Notes under the pieces: model-generated | What the model saw: the letters and a program-made list of their open reading frames with translations, nothing else | Database searches by the model: none | What the model was told of the DNA's origin: nothing | Origin: Semisulcospira habei | Taxonomy: Eukaryota; Mollusca; Gastropoda; Semisulcospiridae | Length of the DNA stretch: 64,000 bases | Assembly (NCBI GenBank): GCA_036245525.1 | Contig: BTPG01000004.1 | Coordinates: forward strand, 212,751,251 to 212,815,250 | Direction: 5' to 3' | Made by a program: the position numbers and the translations under genes | Part shown: piece after piece, positions 22,293-34,010 of the stretch | Position numbering within the stretch: position 1 is the first letter of the stretch | How the letters are laid out: every line of letters begins with the position of its first letter

Positions 22293-22449
22293 CGGCCGTG
22301 TAGCTTTCCCCTTGCTTTGGCAATTGAGAGATTAAGAACGACCTCGTCTTTTTCCGTGGATTGCGAGCACACCAACGGGACCTGCAACTGAAGGAACCTT
22401 TCGGCCTTTCAAAGTTCCAAGTCTCAAAACGCACGTTCGGCTTCGGCGA

Positions 22450-24292
22450 TGTGATGAAACTCTATGCTCACGCACATGGTTCACACAGAGGGTTTAGTAC
22501 GGTACAGTTTTGTCGGCGGTTTGTTTTGTGACAGATAGTCCGTGGGGGCACGAGGCCCACGTGAAGTCGTGGGGAAATGTTTTGCACGGGGGCTTTAGTG
22601 AGTTCAGGCGAACAGAGCTGTAGGAACGTCAGTGCGGGCTAGACTGTCCGTAATCAGATACACTAGCTGTATTCCGAGACTCTGAAACCTAGAATTCAGG
22701 TATGTTTTTATATGTATTATTGATATCTGCTTGGTTAAAGATAGTATGCTTTAGCAAGAGTTAATTCGGATGTGTAGCGTTGATTTGGTTCATGTTATGT
22801 TGGTTTGAAATTCGTTGTGATAACCGATGATTTGTTGTGTAGTTATTTACCGAGATGGATAACTAAAGAATGTGAGGTGTGTATGCCTAAGTCGTTAGGA
22901 AGGCAGGTTTTTTTTTTTTTTTTTTTTTTTTTGGGGGGGGGGGGGGGGGCATCCTGTCTCGGAAGACAATGGAGTATATATGCGCTTGCTGGGTCAGTCA
23001 CTGGAGTGACCTCTCCAGGGCGCAAGCCTGGGCGAAGTGTATGGTGATCCTGGGGTGCCCAGTCGTCAAGATCCCCCTCTCGGCCTCGCTGATGTATCCA
23101 AAGGAATGCAAAGCAGTACGTTTGGCACCAGTTTAGCTGCAGGAGCTGCCAGAACAGTGCGTGAATACAGGCAGCTGTCTGCCTTCGGGGCTCCACTCCT
23201 GATTTGAAGGGTTTACTCCCCCACATTTGGCCGTTGGATCCAACCTGATCTCCTCCGTCCTCTAGCCGTTGGCTGTCAGAAACAGCTCATCCGCCTAGTG
23301 GTGCAATGTGAACACCACCCCCTCACGTGGTTTAGCCCACCAGCTGAGGTGGTTTGCCAGGGTGTGGCGCTTGGAGCCAGCACGTGAGAGATTAAGGAGA
23401 TGTATGAAGACCAGTGATGCCCGTCCGTCCTATGTAGGACGCAGCTGCCGAACAGCAAAGGTGCTACCTCTATCCAGAGCCCCCTACACCCCAGGAAGGC
23501 AGTACGTGGTTGGTTGAGTATAGTCTTTTCTAATGTATGAGATAATGTATGGCGAGTGTCAGGTATAGTCTGTTTCAAGGTAGTGACAGTTATGGTATGT
23601 TGGGAAGTAGTGCGTGGTATGAAGCACGTGTGTGTGTGGGAATGAGCGTGTGAGTTATGTGTATCAGTCAGGTTACGTAATGTATCTCATATCATCCAAT
23701 ATGTGTGTATTTAGCAAGTTTTATGATAGTAGGACTTTCTTGTTCAGAGTGCTTGTCGGGGGCGGAGCGACGGACGTCGAGACGTCAGTCACCAGAGGCT
23801 ACCGCCGAGGGACCTATTGTGAGGTCATCTCCATCTCTTCACTAAGGGAGTGAGCGACCGGTGCCGAGACACCCGGGTCAGCAAGGACTGTGCTACAGAG
23901 CGAGTTACGAGGACGTCCACTGTACGAGAAACGGGACGACTCGGGAGCGTACAACGAAGGACTTACACGCCTAGACGTGAAAGGACAGAACGATACCAAG
24001 CGAGAACACCAGCAAAACAGGTTGGATTGTGAGAGACAATTACCTAGCCTGGCATTTACATTGTGTGTGCGTATGCGGTGTTGACGTGTTTGTAGTGAGA
24101 AGGGGTGTTGTACATAATTTTGATAAGCATTTGAGTGATCTTTTTATTTACTTTTATAAAGGTCCACGTTAAAAAGTGAGCTAATGTGTTGAGTTTTCCC
24201 GCTTAAATGCGCCCGACTGAGTCAGTGGCGGGGTATGCGTCTGTTGTGCGAGAGTCTGTACGTGTGACTGGGGCGAGTCTGAGTGCGTTACA
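22450..24292 (+). repeat. 5' LTR, interrupted by a retroposon
   Basis: Matches 28627-29878 on both sides of a 586-bp insertion. Substitutions and small indels relative to the 3' LTR are visible (CTCACGCACATGGTTC against CTCACGCATAGGGATG), so the element is not newly inserted; divergence was not computed. Confidence 0.93.
22907..23492 (-). mobile_element. Poly(A) retroposon inserted in 5' LTR
   Basis: A 586-bp insertion flanked by the perfect 10-bp duplication AGGAAGGCAG (22897-22906 and 23493-23502). The plus strand starts with a ~23-nt T run followed by G's, so the RNA was minus-strand with a poly(A) tail. The body has no intact ORF of known type. Its 5' part, with CTGTTCGGCAGCTGCGTCC, looks like the 3' UTR of a LINE, so a 5'-truncated LINE is favoured over a SINE. 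The uninterrupted 3' LTR is the empty-site reference. Confidence 0.85.
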
Positions 24293-24641
24293 GTGCTGAC
24301 ACTGTTCTAGCGGTAGGTTATAGTGGCCGGAGGTATTCGCTGGCTTAGGTAGAGGATTTAGGATAAGATTTGATTGCTATGTGGGTGTTTGTTGTTTGTG
24401 TTAATTGCACTCTCCGAATAAGGATCTTACGAGGAGCTAGTTCTTGTTTCTTCCTTTTGTATAGCTAGTAAAGTTCCATGCACTTCTATCTATCGTTTTT
24501 ATGTTTCGTTCCTGGACGTCTTTCAGGCACTGTTTCTTGTGCGTAGGTTATTTCTGTGGGCCTTCTTTTGAGTTTTTGCTTTTGATTGGTTTTCGGTTTT
24601 TGGATTTTTAGGCTTTTTAATTTTTAGAATTTGTTATAATT

Positions 24642-24688
24642 ATGAAGTCGGACCAGGTAGAGGCTTATATTAAGCAAGGTGAGAAGCT
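24642..24688 (+). pseudogene. gag N-terminus, cut by a LINE
   Basis: Only the first 15 or so codons (MKSDQVEAYIKQGEKL) remain before a LINE interrupts the frame at 24689. The 5' leader from 24293 to 24641 is non-coding. On the far side of the LINE (from 26604) the reading resumes in Lys/Glu-rich gag-like sequence. The start ATG is the first after the leader and fits the usual gag start of Mag-like elements. Confidence 0.7.
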
Positions 24689-26603
24689 AAAGAAACCTTG
24701 GGTTACAGCTGACATCTTTGTTCTATGTGACAAGCGTCGAGAATTAAAGAAAAAGAAATCAGAGGTAGAAGGAGCTAAACAATACAGGGAAATTAACCAG
24801 GATATCGAGAAAAGCATGAAAAAGGCAAAGAACAAGTGGACTGAAGATCAGTGTAAACACGTAGAAGAAAATCTGAACAAAAATAATAGCAAAAAAGCAT
24901 ACCAGCTAGTGAAAGACCTGACCAGTGTAAAACAAGGACGCTCCTCGATCATTCAAGATAGTGAAGGGAACTGTCTTAGGAAGACCAAGACATACTGAAC
25001 AGATGGACAGAGTACTGCTCAGATTTGTACAACCACCGAGCTGCAGGGGACCCAGGCATACTTGTCAACCCACCCGTGACCAACAATGGCAACTATCCCA
25101 TCCTCCGAGAAGAAGTAGAGGCTGCAGTGAAGTCGCTGAAAAAAGGGAAGGCAGCAGGAGCAGACAACATCCCTGCAGAGCTAGTCCAAGAAGGGGGAGA
25201 AGACACGATAAGCGCCTTACTAACAATCTGCAATAAGATCTGGCAGTCAGGGGATTGGCCCACACCATGGACCCAATCACTTATAAATAACTCTCCCCCA
25301 AAAAGGTAACTTACATCAATGCCAGAACTATCGCACGCTCAGTCTTATATCCCACCCAAGCAAAGTCATGTTAAAGATCTTACTGAACAGGCTGAAGCCA
25401 CAGGCAGAGGAAATCATAGCTGAGGAACAGGCAGGCTTCAGACCAGGGCGCAGCACAACTGAGCAGAAATTCAACCTGAGAGTTCTATGTGAGAGATACC
25501 TCCAGCACCAGCAGGACCTCTATCATGTCTTTGTGGATTTTAAGAAAGCGTTTGACAGGGTGTGGCATGCAGCCCTTTGGTCCACCATGAAGCTATACAA
25601 CATCAATGCCAACCTGATCAAAGTCATAGCAAACCTTTACAACAAGGCCACTAGCGCAGTCTGCTTCAACGGCAAACTAGGAAACTGGTTTAGGACTACA
25701 GTTGGAGTCAGACAAGGCTGTTTGCTCTCACCTACTCTTTTCAACATCTTCCTGGAAAGAATCATGACGGACGCTCTGAAAGATCATGAAGGAACTGTCA
25801 GTATTGGAGGCAGAACAATCACGAACTTGCGCTTTGCGGACGACATTGATGGCCTTGCAGGAACAGAAGGAGCTAGCTCAGCTGGTGGAAAAGCTGGATA
25901 GTACAGCCATTTCATATGGGATGGAAATCAGTGCAGAGAAGACCAAACTGATGACTAATAACGCCAGTGGCATTGGCACTGAAATCATGGAGGCCAAAAA
26001 CTGGAAACAGTTAAGAAATTCAAATACTTAGGAGCCACTGTGACAGATGAGGGATCAAAACCAGAAATACTGTCCAGGTTTGCGCAGACAACAACAGCAC
26101 TGACAAGATTGAAGACCATATGGAAGGACAGAAACATAACACTCTGCTCCAAGATCAGACTGATGCGCTCCTTAGTCATCTCAGTGTTCTTGTATGCCTG
26201 CGACAGCAGACATAGAAAGGAGGATACAAGCCACTGAAATGAGATGTTTTCGAAGGCTGCTTGGCATCTCGTAGAGATCACATCACAAACGAGGAAGTGG
26301 GAAGCAGAATCAGGCAAGCCATCGGGTCCTATGAAGACTTATTAGCCATTGTGAGAAAACGCAAACTGAAGTGGTATGGGCATGTCACGCGTTCAGCAGG
26401 GCTTGCCAAAACAATCCTGCAAGGCACTGTGCAAGGAGGACGAAGGAGAGGAAGACAGAGGAAAAGATGGGAGGACAATATCTCAAGAGTGGACAGGACT
26501 GAAGCTGGGCGATACGCTGAGAATGGCAGAGAACGGAGAGAAATGGAGGGAGCTGGTTAAGTAATCGGTGGTGCCCCAACGGTCGGCAAGACTACGGGAT
26601 ATA
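24689..26603 (+). pseudogene. RTE-like LINE fragment nested in gag
   Basis: 5'-truncated non-LTR reverse transcriptase with frameshifts near 24985, 25310, 25900 and 26030. Blocks in order: WVTADIFVLCDKRRELKKKK, a linker EEVEAAVKSLKKGKAAGADN (25106 on), GFRPGRSTTEQ, FVDFKKAFDRVWH (catalytic Asp, about 25530-25565), GVRQGCLLSPTLFNIF (25706 on), LRFADDIDGLAG (about 25827-25862), KYLGATVTDEG, and the C-terminal KRKLKWYGHVTRSAG region with GGRRRGRQRKRWEDNI (26429 on). It is flanked by GAGAAGCT (24681-24688) and GAGAGGCT (26604-26611), a near-perfect target duplication. The endonuclease domain is absent. The RTE-like call is by motif resemblance only. Confidence 0.85.
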
Positions 26604-27890
26604 GAGAGGCTAGGTCTTAAAGAGGACAAACCTTTTTTTATTACGTTGAGAAATGTAAGGATAGAGAGGAAAGGGAGAAAGTCTTTAAGAGAGAAAGATG
26701 GAGAGAAGGACGAAGTTACTAGCGTTTCAGAGAGGAAAAGGAACGGGCTTTAAAAGAGAACTTGAAATTCAGCGAGAGAGAGTGAAGAAAGAGATAGAGG
26801 CCTTAGGAAAGGAGTTAGAATTTCAGAGGAACAAGGAAGAGAAAGATAGGTAGTCGAAAGAGAGATAAAGAGTTGCATCTGAGGTTAGCTCGAGATGCGG
26901 GGTCTAGAACAGCTTCAGAGGGTGATTCAGTAGGTCGGGGAATACGTAACTTCCTATGTTGCCAATGTTTAAGGAGTCGGTGGACTCCATTGACGCTTTT
27001 CTGTGTCGCTTTAAAGCTCATGCGCAGGCATTGAGTTGGCCATCTGCCAACTGGCCCGTTTTGCTTTCGTCGGTGCTAGGACAGGCCTTGAGTCTTTTCC
27101 ATAGTTTGAACGTTTCGGGGAACGTAGATTACGATACTTTGAAGGAGTCTCTTGCTGAAGTTCCAGCGTAGTGCGGAGGGATTCAGGGAACGCTTGAGAG
27201 CTTGTCGGCCAGACAGGGGAATCATTTGTGTCATTTGGCAAACGGTTGTCCCACTTGCTCGTACGTTGGGTCGAACTGTAGAAGATCGACCACACGTACG
27301 AGGCATTATTTGATCTCGTGTTGGCGGAACAGTTCTTTGGTAGCGTTTCCAAGGATCTTGCTGTGTTCTTGAGGGAACGTAACCTCAAGAGCACCGAGGA
27401 GCTAGTTCAGAACGCGGAGGTTTTTCGGCTCGCGCATCCGGCGAAAAACCTAGCGCGTAGGAGTGAGACGCCGCCAGTCGGGTTGGTCGCCAATAACACG
27501 ACTGGGGGATATCGGAGCGTCAATACCTTGCGTGGGGCCCAACTGGTTACGGTAGAGGTATTTTCCGTTTTCGACGTGGGGATAGAGGTAATAACAGTGG
27601 CGGTCGCGATCCTTACGCAGGAGGAGAGAAATCTGGGATTGGGTACGGACGTGGTCGTATGGCTAAATTCGGACACTCGGTGTTTTGCGTGTCATGAGTA
27701 CGGTCATTTCGGTCACAACTGTCCTAACAGCTCAGGCGCTCAGCGTTTCCTCTGTCATGGATACGATCATTTGGCTCATCAACGGCCTAGCGATACTGGT
27801 ATGGTGGAGGGGGCGGAGCAGCCCACTTACATAGCCAGCTTTGCAGTGCCAGTCGGAGAGGATCCACAGCTGGGCGGAGTGTTCAGCTGA
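26604..27890 (+). pseudogene. gag remainder with CCHC zinc knuckle
   Basis: Structural protein of the LTR element, broken by stops and frameshifts near 26860, 27170 and 27310. Visible parts: a Lys/Glu/Arg-rich coiled-coil-like segment (26620-26840), a capsid-like region (26956-27410) including LPMFKESVDSIDAFLCRFKA and AEQFFGSVSKDLAVFLRERN, and a zinc knuckle CFACHEYGHFGHNC at 27682-27723 (C-x2-C-x4-H-x4-C intact). A second, degenerate knuckle follows (FLCHGYDHLAHQRP), having lost its first and last cysteines. Nucleic-acid binding and particle assembly are the family role. Confidence 0.85.
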
Positions 27891-28402
27891 CGGAGGTGGT
27901 TGCCTACCGCTGGTGGACGGTGTTGTAAACGGATGTCTCGCTTCTGTTCTCCGTGACTCGGGTACAACGACCGCAGGGGTCAGACGTAGTCTCGTTAGGG
28001 CTGATCAGTTCAGAGGAGACGCAGAAAGTGATTTCGTTCGGAGGGAAGGTAGCAGTTTTTCCTTTGGCCAAGATAGAGGTTGGCACGGAGTTTTTCTCAG
28101 GGGATCTGATTTCTTGTGTCATCGACGAGCTAGTAGTTGACTTAGTTCTCGGTAACATGAAGGGTGTGCAGGCAGTCATCGGTATGTTCGGAGCGGTTAA
28201 GCGAGCTCATGTTCCTCGCGGTTCAGTCGCATCAGTCGCGACGAGAGCTCAAAGCAAGCGTAATTGTGATCAAAAGAACCGTGTTATTGCCGTCAGGAGT
28301 AAAGGGACCGGCCCGCGGGTTTGGCCCACCAGTCGGGTTGGCCAGAGACGGCATAGTTCTGTTGCGGACAGAAATGCCGCTCACCACCCCGTCTTTAGGT
28401 AG
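27891..28402 (+). pseudogene. Retropepsin-like protease remnant
   Basis: Aspartic protease of the LTR element, in two frames. VLRDSGTTTAGVR carries the catalytic Asp-Ser-Gly triad (27954-27962); after a frameshift, KVAVFPLAKIEVGTEFFSGD and VVDLVLGNMKGV follow, the latter matching the (I/V)LGN flap-side motif of Gypsy proteases. After 28170 coding similarity fades and no reverse-transcriptase motif appears before the polypurine tract. It is therefore a deletion derivative that kept gag and protease only. Confidence 0.8.
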
Positions 28403-28612
28403 GTTGGAGACTGTCGAGTCTCGCTATCGTGTGGCCGTCGTTGGGTCGTTTTCATTTCTGGTGTTATTAACGCGTTAGTTCTGTTTTCGCATTCGCTGTG
28501 CGATCCGAAGGTGTGCGTTGAGGTTTAAAGTTGTGTTCTTTTGTTCGTGATAGTGCAGTGTATTACGTCCAGTAGTCTTAAAAAGAAACTCGGACGTTTC
28601 TTTTATTTTCCC

Positions 28613-28625
28613 AAGAAAGGGGGAA
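28613..28625 (+). promoter_or_regulatory. Polypurine tract
   Basis: AAGAAAGGGGGAA directly precedes the TGTGATG start of the 3' LTR, the expected position for the plus-strand primer. Confidence 0.85.
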
Positions 28626-28626
28626 T

Positions 28627-29878
28627 TGTGATGAAATTCTATGCTCACGCATAGGGATGACACAGAGGGTTTAGTACGGTACAGTTTTGTCGGCGGTTTG
28701 TTTTGTGACAGATAGTCCGTGGGGGCACAAGGCCAACGTGAATCGTGGGGGAACGTTTTGCAAGGGTGTTTTAGTGAGTTCAGGCGAACAGAGCTGTAGG
28801 AACGTCAGTGCGGGTTGGACTGTCCGTAAGAACGGATGTACGTCCGATACACTAGCTGTATTCCAAGACTCTGAAACCTAGAATTCAGGTATGTTTTTAT
28901 ATGTATTATTGATATCTGCTTGGTTAAAGATAGTATGCTTTAGCAAGAGTTAATTCGGATGTGTAGCGTTGATTTGGTTCATGTTATGTTGGTTTGGAAT
29001 TCGCTGAGATAACCGGTGATTTTTGATGTAGTTATTTACCGAGATGGATAACTAAGGAATGTGAGGTGTGTATGCCTAAGTCGTTAGGAAGGCAGTACGT
29101 GGTTAAATATATTCTTTTCTAATGTATGAGATAATGTATGGCGAGTGTCAGGTTATAGTTTGTTTCAAGGTAGAGACAGAGTTATGGTATGTTTGGAAGT
29201 AGTGCGTGGTATGAAGCACGTCTGTGTGGGAATGAGCGTGTGAGTTATGTGTATCAACCAGGTTACGTAATGCATCTCATATCATCCAATATGTGTGTAT
29301 TTAGCAAGTGTTATGATAGTAGGACTTTCTTGTTTAGAGTGCTTGTCGGGGGCGGAGCGACGGACGCTGAGACGTCAGTCACCAGAGGCTACCGCCGAGG
29401 GACCTATTGTGAGGTCATCTCCATCTCTTCACCCAGTGAGCGACCGGTGCCTAGACACCCGGGTCAGCAAGGATTGCGCTACAGAGCGAGTTACAAGGAT
29501 GTCCACTGTACGAGAAACGGGACGACTCGGGAGCGTACGACGAAGGACTTGCACGCCTAGACGTGAAAGGACAGAACGATACCAAGCGAGAACATCAGCA
29601 ACACAGGTTGGATTGTGGGACAATTACCTAGCCTGGCATTTACATTGTGTGTGCGTATGCGGTGTTGACGTGTTTGTAGTGAAACTGGTGTTGTACATTA
29701 TTTTGATAAGCTTTTGATTGATCTTTTTATTGTTTACTTTTATAAAGGTCCACGTTAGAAAGAGAGCTAGTGTGTTGAGTTTTACTGCGTAAATGCGCCC
29801 GACTGAGTCAGTGGCGGGGTATGCGTCTGTTGTGCGAGAGTATTATCGTGTGACTGGGGCGAGTCTGCGTGCGTCACA
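28627..29878 (+). repeat. 3' LTR, uninterrupted
   Basis: 1252 bp, TGTGATGAAATTC...GCGTCACA. It lacks the 586-bp insertion seen in the 5' LTR. Small ORFs in it are shared with the 5' LTR only because the DNA is duplicated. Confidence 0.93.
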
Positions 29879-29938
29879 GGCGATATAATTTATTTTATCA
29901 GTTGTTCACACGATGCGATAACGTTATGTCAGTCTGAC

Positions 29939-30340
29939 CTAAAGTTGAGCCGGATGGATCGGGGGCGGAACGGAGGGGGTGGGGGTTCCAGGGGTCCCCC
30001 CCCCTCCCCCGACCCAAATTGTTTACAATGCTGTAACAAAGTCCCTTTTTGGGGTGTTTGGACCCCCCTCGCCACCACCACCGACGTTGAATATTTTGGC
30101 GCGTTTTCACATGCATACACCCCTTTTCCTCCACTCCCCCCCCCCTTTGTTTGATATTTTGGCGAATGGTGAGTCACGCACGCAAGCGCCTTCGGTCCCC
30201 CCCCCCCCCCAATCCCCGTCTTTCGATTTTTTCGGCCCCTGGAAGCAAGGTTTAGCGTCGTGGAGGCCTTTTGTATCGGGTTGAAGGTCCAAAGTAAAAG
30301 TTGACCCACCCCACCCCCCGAAGTAACTGATCCGCCCCTG
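29939..30340 (-). mobile_element. Poly-G-rich MITE-like element
   Basis: Reverse complement of the family at 56952-57780: the ends share GGGGCGGATCA...GTTACTTC, CTTCAACCCGATACAAAAGG and AAACCTTGCTTCCAGGGGCC, and the other end shares AACAAAGTCCCTTTTTGGGG. Pieces recur at 36007-36080, 43490-43560 and 46540-46620. Non-coding. Confidence 0.6.
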
Positions 30341-30675
30341 GGAATTGTCCGTATTTCTGTGCACAGCTCTCACAGTTATCCTTTCGAATATTCTGGTGAA
30401 TTTTTGAAAGAATGCTGAAGCTCAGCTCGCGAGCTGTGTTTTTCTTTTTTGCTCCCCACTTTCTTCAAATGTGTGATTTTTGTGTGTGAAAAATCCTGAC
30501 CAAGTGACTTCTTTGAGTGTGAAACCCGAAGAAGTACGCAACAAAGAAAGAAACGCGCTTAGAAAAGACAAGTTCAACTCAGTTAAGTGGGTTTTTTTTT
30601 CTTTTCATTAACTTGTATTGATAACGCCGGGTCTGTCACTTCGATTATTCCAATGACTTTTGTCAGTAATGTTTA

Positions 30676-30757
30676 TCCCTTTGGGTGTCGGTAGCGGTTT
30701 TTGTCGCGATTCCTGCAGGAATCATCGCGACAAAAACCGCTACCGACAGCCAAAGGG
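30676..30757. repeat. 82-bp palindrome (TGTCGGTAGCGG stem)
   Basis: CCCTTTGGGTGTCGGTAGCG and CGCTACCGACAGCCAAAGGG enclose TTTTTGTCGCGAT / ATCGCGACAAAAA around TCCTGCAGGA. Nearly perfect. Only copy of this sequence in the window. Confidence 0.85.
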
Positions 30758-31158
30758 TTATTCTCTAGATCTGTTGAATGATTGAAGATATTTTCGACAC
30801 TATATGCAGTGGAAGTCGCAACAGGCAACAACATCGTTCAATTGACGCAATGTCCCACAGTGTTTCTCGCAACTCTAGCCGTGTGCAGCGTAGAACTGCA
30901 CAGTAAATAGAGCGTATTTCCTACCTTTGGACGTGTGTAGCAGAATTGTGTAGGACAGTTAAACCTGTTTTCAACAACTACTGTTGGTGTTTTTCCCCAA
31001 GAAAGTGGACTCGCTGAAGAGGCAAGTGCTCTCTCAAGAGAAATCTTGAATGGCAAAAAGTGTCACTTGTCATAAGGCCATCATTTTGGAGGCTTGAACA
31101 ACCTAAATGATGATCGTTTACCTAGTCAGTGCCGAGAAATTTTGCACATCACCCAACT

Positions 31159-31223
31159 GCAAGAGGTATAGATCCTCATGACCCCCGCGATTGCGGGGGC
31201 TCATGAGGATATATGACTCTTGC
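31159..31223. repeat. Palindrome family B, copy 2
   Basis: GCAAGAGGTATAGATCCTCATGA arm family: left GCAAGAGGTATAGATCCTCA, right TGAGGATATATGACTCTTGC, centre CCCCCGCGATTGCGGGGG. A few arm mismatches. Confidence 0.85.
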
Positions 31224-31229
31224 TGACGC

Positions 31230-32200
31230 CACTTTAAATCCATGTTCCCGAGACATTTAAGGTGGTTTGGTCTTGCATTAACAAAGATTGCTGAAACAGA
31301 GTCTGTGTCGGCTTGCACTGAACGGGTTAATGGCTGATTAAGATCGTCAGCTACCTAAAAGATTTTCTTGGTGGTGTAAGTATTGACATGCACTGTGATT
31401 TCAAATCCATGAAAATGCTTTAGGAATGACTTGTTTACGTTGCCTTGGGTTCCAGCCCTTCACTAGACACAATGCCTACCCTGCCCAAGCTCTCCTAACA
31501 GTTATTGTTTAAAGTACGTAAGTATGCATTTGTATTCTATTTTGACAAGATAGTCTCTCTTGTCTTCATCCTTAAAACCAAACGCGTGTGTGCAGGATCA
31601 CAAACAGCATCGGATTTGTTCTAAATGACCGTATTCCTTATAATTTTGTGGACAGGCTCACAATATTCACTATATGTATCTTGAAACTCTATTGGCATGA
31701 TTTATTCCATTATAATTTAATTTACATCGCTGTTTCATGGTGGAAATGTTTGGCTTTTACTTATCTTACTAGCACTGACTTTGATTATAAATTTTATTTG
31801 GATGGTTTTGACAAAACACGGTTTTTGTTGCTCATCAGCTAAGTCTTGAGAAGTTGCATGTGAATTGCTGCCAACTTTTTGACACAAGAAAACCAGGTTT
31901 TAATGACAGTATACTCGTACACGATATCACAAGACAAATCAAGTTGACAGAAATAACCTGCATGTGACTTTCACCACAGGACCGGAACTTCCTATTCGGA
32001 GGTTAAGGAGAGGCGAGAAGATTGTTTAAGCGCGTTTTGGTTTGTGGTTTTAGCTTGCAGTCGTTAGCATGTGTAATATTTGGTTCAGTCCGTTATTTAG
32101 TTTGTTCATGCGGTTTGATTTATTTCGTTAATTTATGAGATTCGACGGTAAACCAGGTTAGCTGTCACGGACTCGAGCGTAGGCTATTAAAATGAATACT
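31230..32200. other. No gene seen
   Basis: Contains an 84-codon ORF at 31588-31842 rich in aromatic and aliphatic residues, but no recognisable family or splice context. The end (32120-32215) matches a dispersed segment at 47611-47700 (ACCAGGTTAGCTGTCAC). Confidence 0.45.
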
Positions 32201-32223
32201 TATGGGTACATTTATGTGTGATG

Positions 32224-32609
32224 TACCCCCACCCGGGTCTGTCCTGGGGGACTTGGGTGGGGTTAACTATTTTTTTAGTTCCCAGGGTCACCCTGGTCAG
32301 CCCCTAAGGGTGGGTTTTCCCTTCTGTTCTGGGGCATGTGTTTCTGTCTACCCTTGGTCCATTCACCCGTATTTTCCTTTTTAAACTCGCCCCCACCCGG
32401 GTCTGCTCTGGGGGACTTGGGTGGGGTTAACTATTTTTTAATTCACAGGGTCACCCTGGTCAGCCCCACAGGGTGGGTTTTCCTCTCTATTCTGGGGCAT
32501 GTTTCTGCCTACCCTTGGTCCATTCACCTGTATTTTCCTATTTTAAACTCTCCCTACTGAGAGCAGTCCTGAGAAAGTCTTGTTGCTGTCGGGACGTTAA
32601 GCAATGTAC
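32224..32609 (+). mobile_element. 380-bp retroposon family, two tandem partial copies
   Basis: ACCCGGGTCTG starts at 32229 and again near 32394. The first copy stops after CCTTTTTAAACTC; the second is internally deleted and ends GTACAATCAAT near 32616. Target duplications not clear. Confidence 0.7.
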
Positions 32610-32619
32610 AATCAATCTA

Positions 32620-33618
32620 TGTTTCTGAGGACATGTGCACCGAAGGTCATTTTACGTTTGAATTTGTGTACAGTACAGAAATTGACATTTTCAGTACACA
32701 ACCATTCTCATTTTTCTTTCCATTTTCATTTCCGCGACACTAAAATCTTGAAAACTGTGAGAAAGCTAGTTAATATTGTGGGTTTTTTTTAATGTGATAG
32801 ACCAGCATGGGTTATGCCTGTCTCGGGTGCAAAATCCGTAGAAACTGTATACATTTTTTAGCTGTGGGCGCTCAAACCCTCAAATCTGCTCCGGGTACTG
32901 CCAAAACCGTCTCTCTAGGAAAAAAGCACACACGAGCAGGGAAAAAAACACCTTTTTACGATAGAAAACATGTTAGCAGCTCATATTTTGAAGTCTTTTA
33001 TACCTTACATCGGTTCGTATAGGAGCTGTGCGTTCATGTGCACGTGTCCGGAATTTTCAGTAACATACGGGAGGCTGTCTTTGATGGCATCCAGTGACCA
33101 AACTACATGGGTCTGACCCATCAAACCAACATTGTATACGAGGCCCATGTGTTTACTTTGTGTGTGCAAAGCAGTTTGGGTGTACCTTTGAAAACGAGAA
33201 AACAATAACTTAAACGACCAAAACTGGAATTGGACCACACGAATGTAACATACGGATGTCTGCTGGAGTAGAGTCCTTTAACGTCAAGTCAGAGGAAATG
33301 ACATACAGTTATTTGTCGTTGTCTATTCTAAGTGCATGCAGCATATGTTGTTCACAGCTGCATTATTATTGAATTGGCGATCAATTTTGTTCCGTAACCT
33401 ACGGATTTCCCGTAGATTACAGCACATATAGAATTTACAACAGAGAAACCGTCGGAGCATTTTTCACTTCATAAAGATTAGCCTTTAGTGATACTGTTGT
33501 TGTATGAATGTATGATGGTAAAATAATTATTTAAGCGTGCACATCATACCTCGGTGTGAAGCAATTTGGTGTCGGACATGACAGTTAATTCCTTAACGTG
33601 TTTGATTATGAAACTGCT
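32620..33618. other. No gene seen
   Basis: Unique-looking A/T-rich sequence. ATGTGCACCGAAGGTCATTT near 32632 recurs near 45806. No coding or structural signal recognised otherwise. Confidence 0.45.
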
Positions 33619-33630
33619 CTTTTGGCTATA

Positions 33631-34010
33631 ACCCCAGCCGGGTCTGCCCTGGGGGACTTGGGTGGGGTTAGGCATTTTTTAGTTCCCAGGGTCACCCTGG
33701 TCAGCCCCACAGGGTGGGTTTTTCTCTCTATTCTGGGGCATGTGTTTCTGTCTACCCTTTGTCCATTCACCTGTATTTGCCTTTTTAAAACTCTCCCTAC
33801 TGTCTGCACTGCCTGTAGCTCTTGATATTGGATGTGTGTTGCTAAATGGTCTTAGCTTTATTTAGGCCCCATGTTGTAGGTTTATTTAACGTATTTGACC
33901 GGCTGGCGACATACATTCAATTTTCTGTTTAGTTTTTTTTTCACAAGCAGTCCAGGCACGTCCTGAGAAAGCCTTGTTGCTGTCGGGACGTTAAGCAATG
34001 TACAATCAAT
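33631..34010 (+). mobile_element. 380-bp retroposon, copy 3, with 12-bp target duplication
   Basis: Flanked by the perfect 12-bp duplication CTTTTGGCTATA at 33619-33630 and 34011-34022, which fixes both ends. Starts ACCCCAGCCGGGTCTGCCCT and ends AAGCAATGTACAATCAAT. It has no TIR, no poly(A) and no ORF. The duplication length fits LINE-type target-primed integration, so it is likely a SINE or other retroposon without a known head. Which end is 3' is uncertain; the C/G-rich end varies in length between copies and may be the tail. Confidence 0.85.

Larger units (their letters stand above)
22450..29878 (+). mobile_element. Ty3/Gypsy-type LTR retrotransposon, gag-pro only
   Basis: Bounded by the 5-bp target duplication GGCGA at 22445-22449 and 29879-29883. 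LTRs run TGTGATG...CGT(T/C)ACA: 5' LTR 22450-24292 (about 1247 bp after removing an insertion), 3' LTR 28627-29878 (1252 bp). A polypurine tract AAGAAAGGGGGAA sits at 28613-28625 directly before the 3' LTR. The interior holds gag and protease remnants but no reverse transcriptase, RNase H or integrase. Two younger retroposons are nested inside. The gag and protease motifs resemble Mag-like/C-clade Gypsy elements of invertebrates. A primer-binding site after 24292 was not identified. Confidence 0.92.

Noticed and set aside
31588..31842. 84-codon ORF rich in aromatic residues as a small gene
   Set aside because: No recognisable domain, signal or neighbouring exon; length is compatible with chance in A/T-rich DNA.
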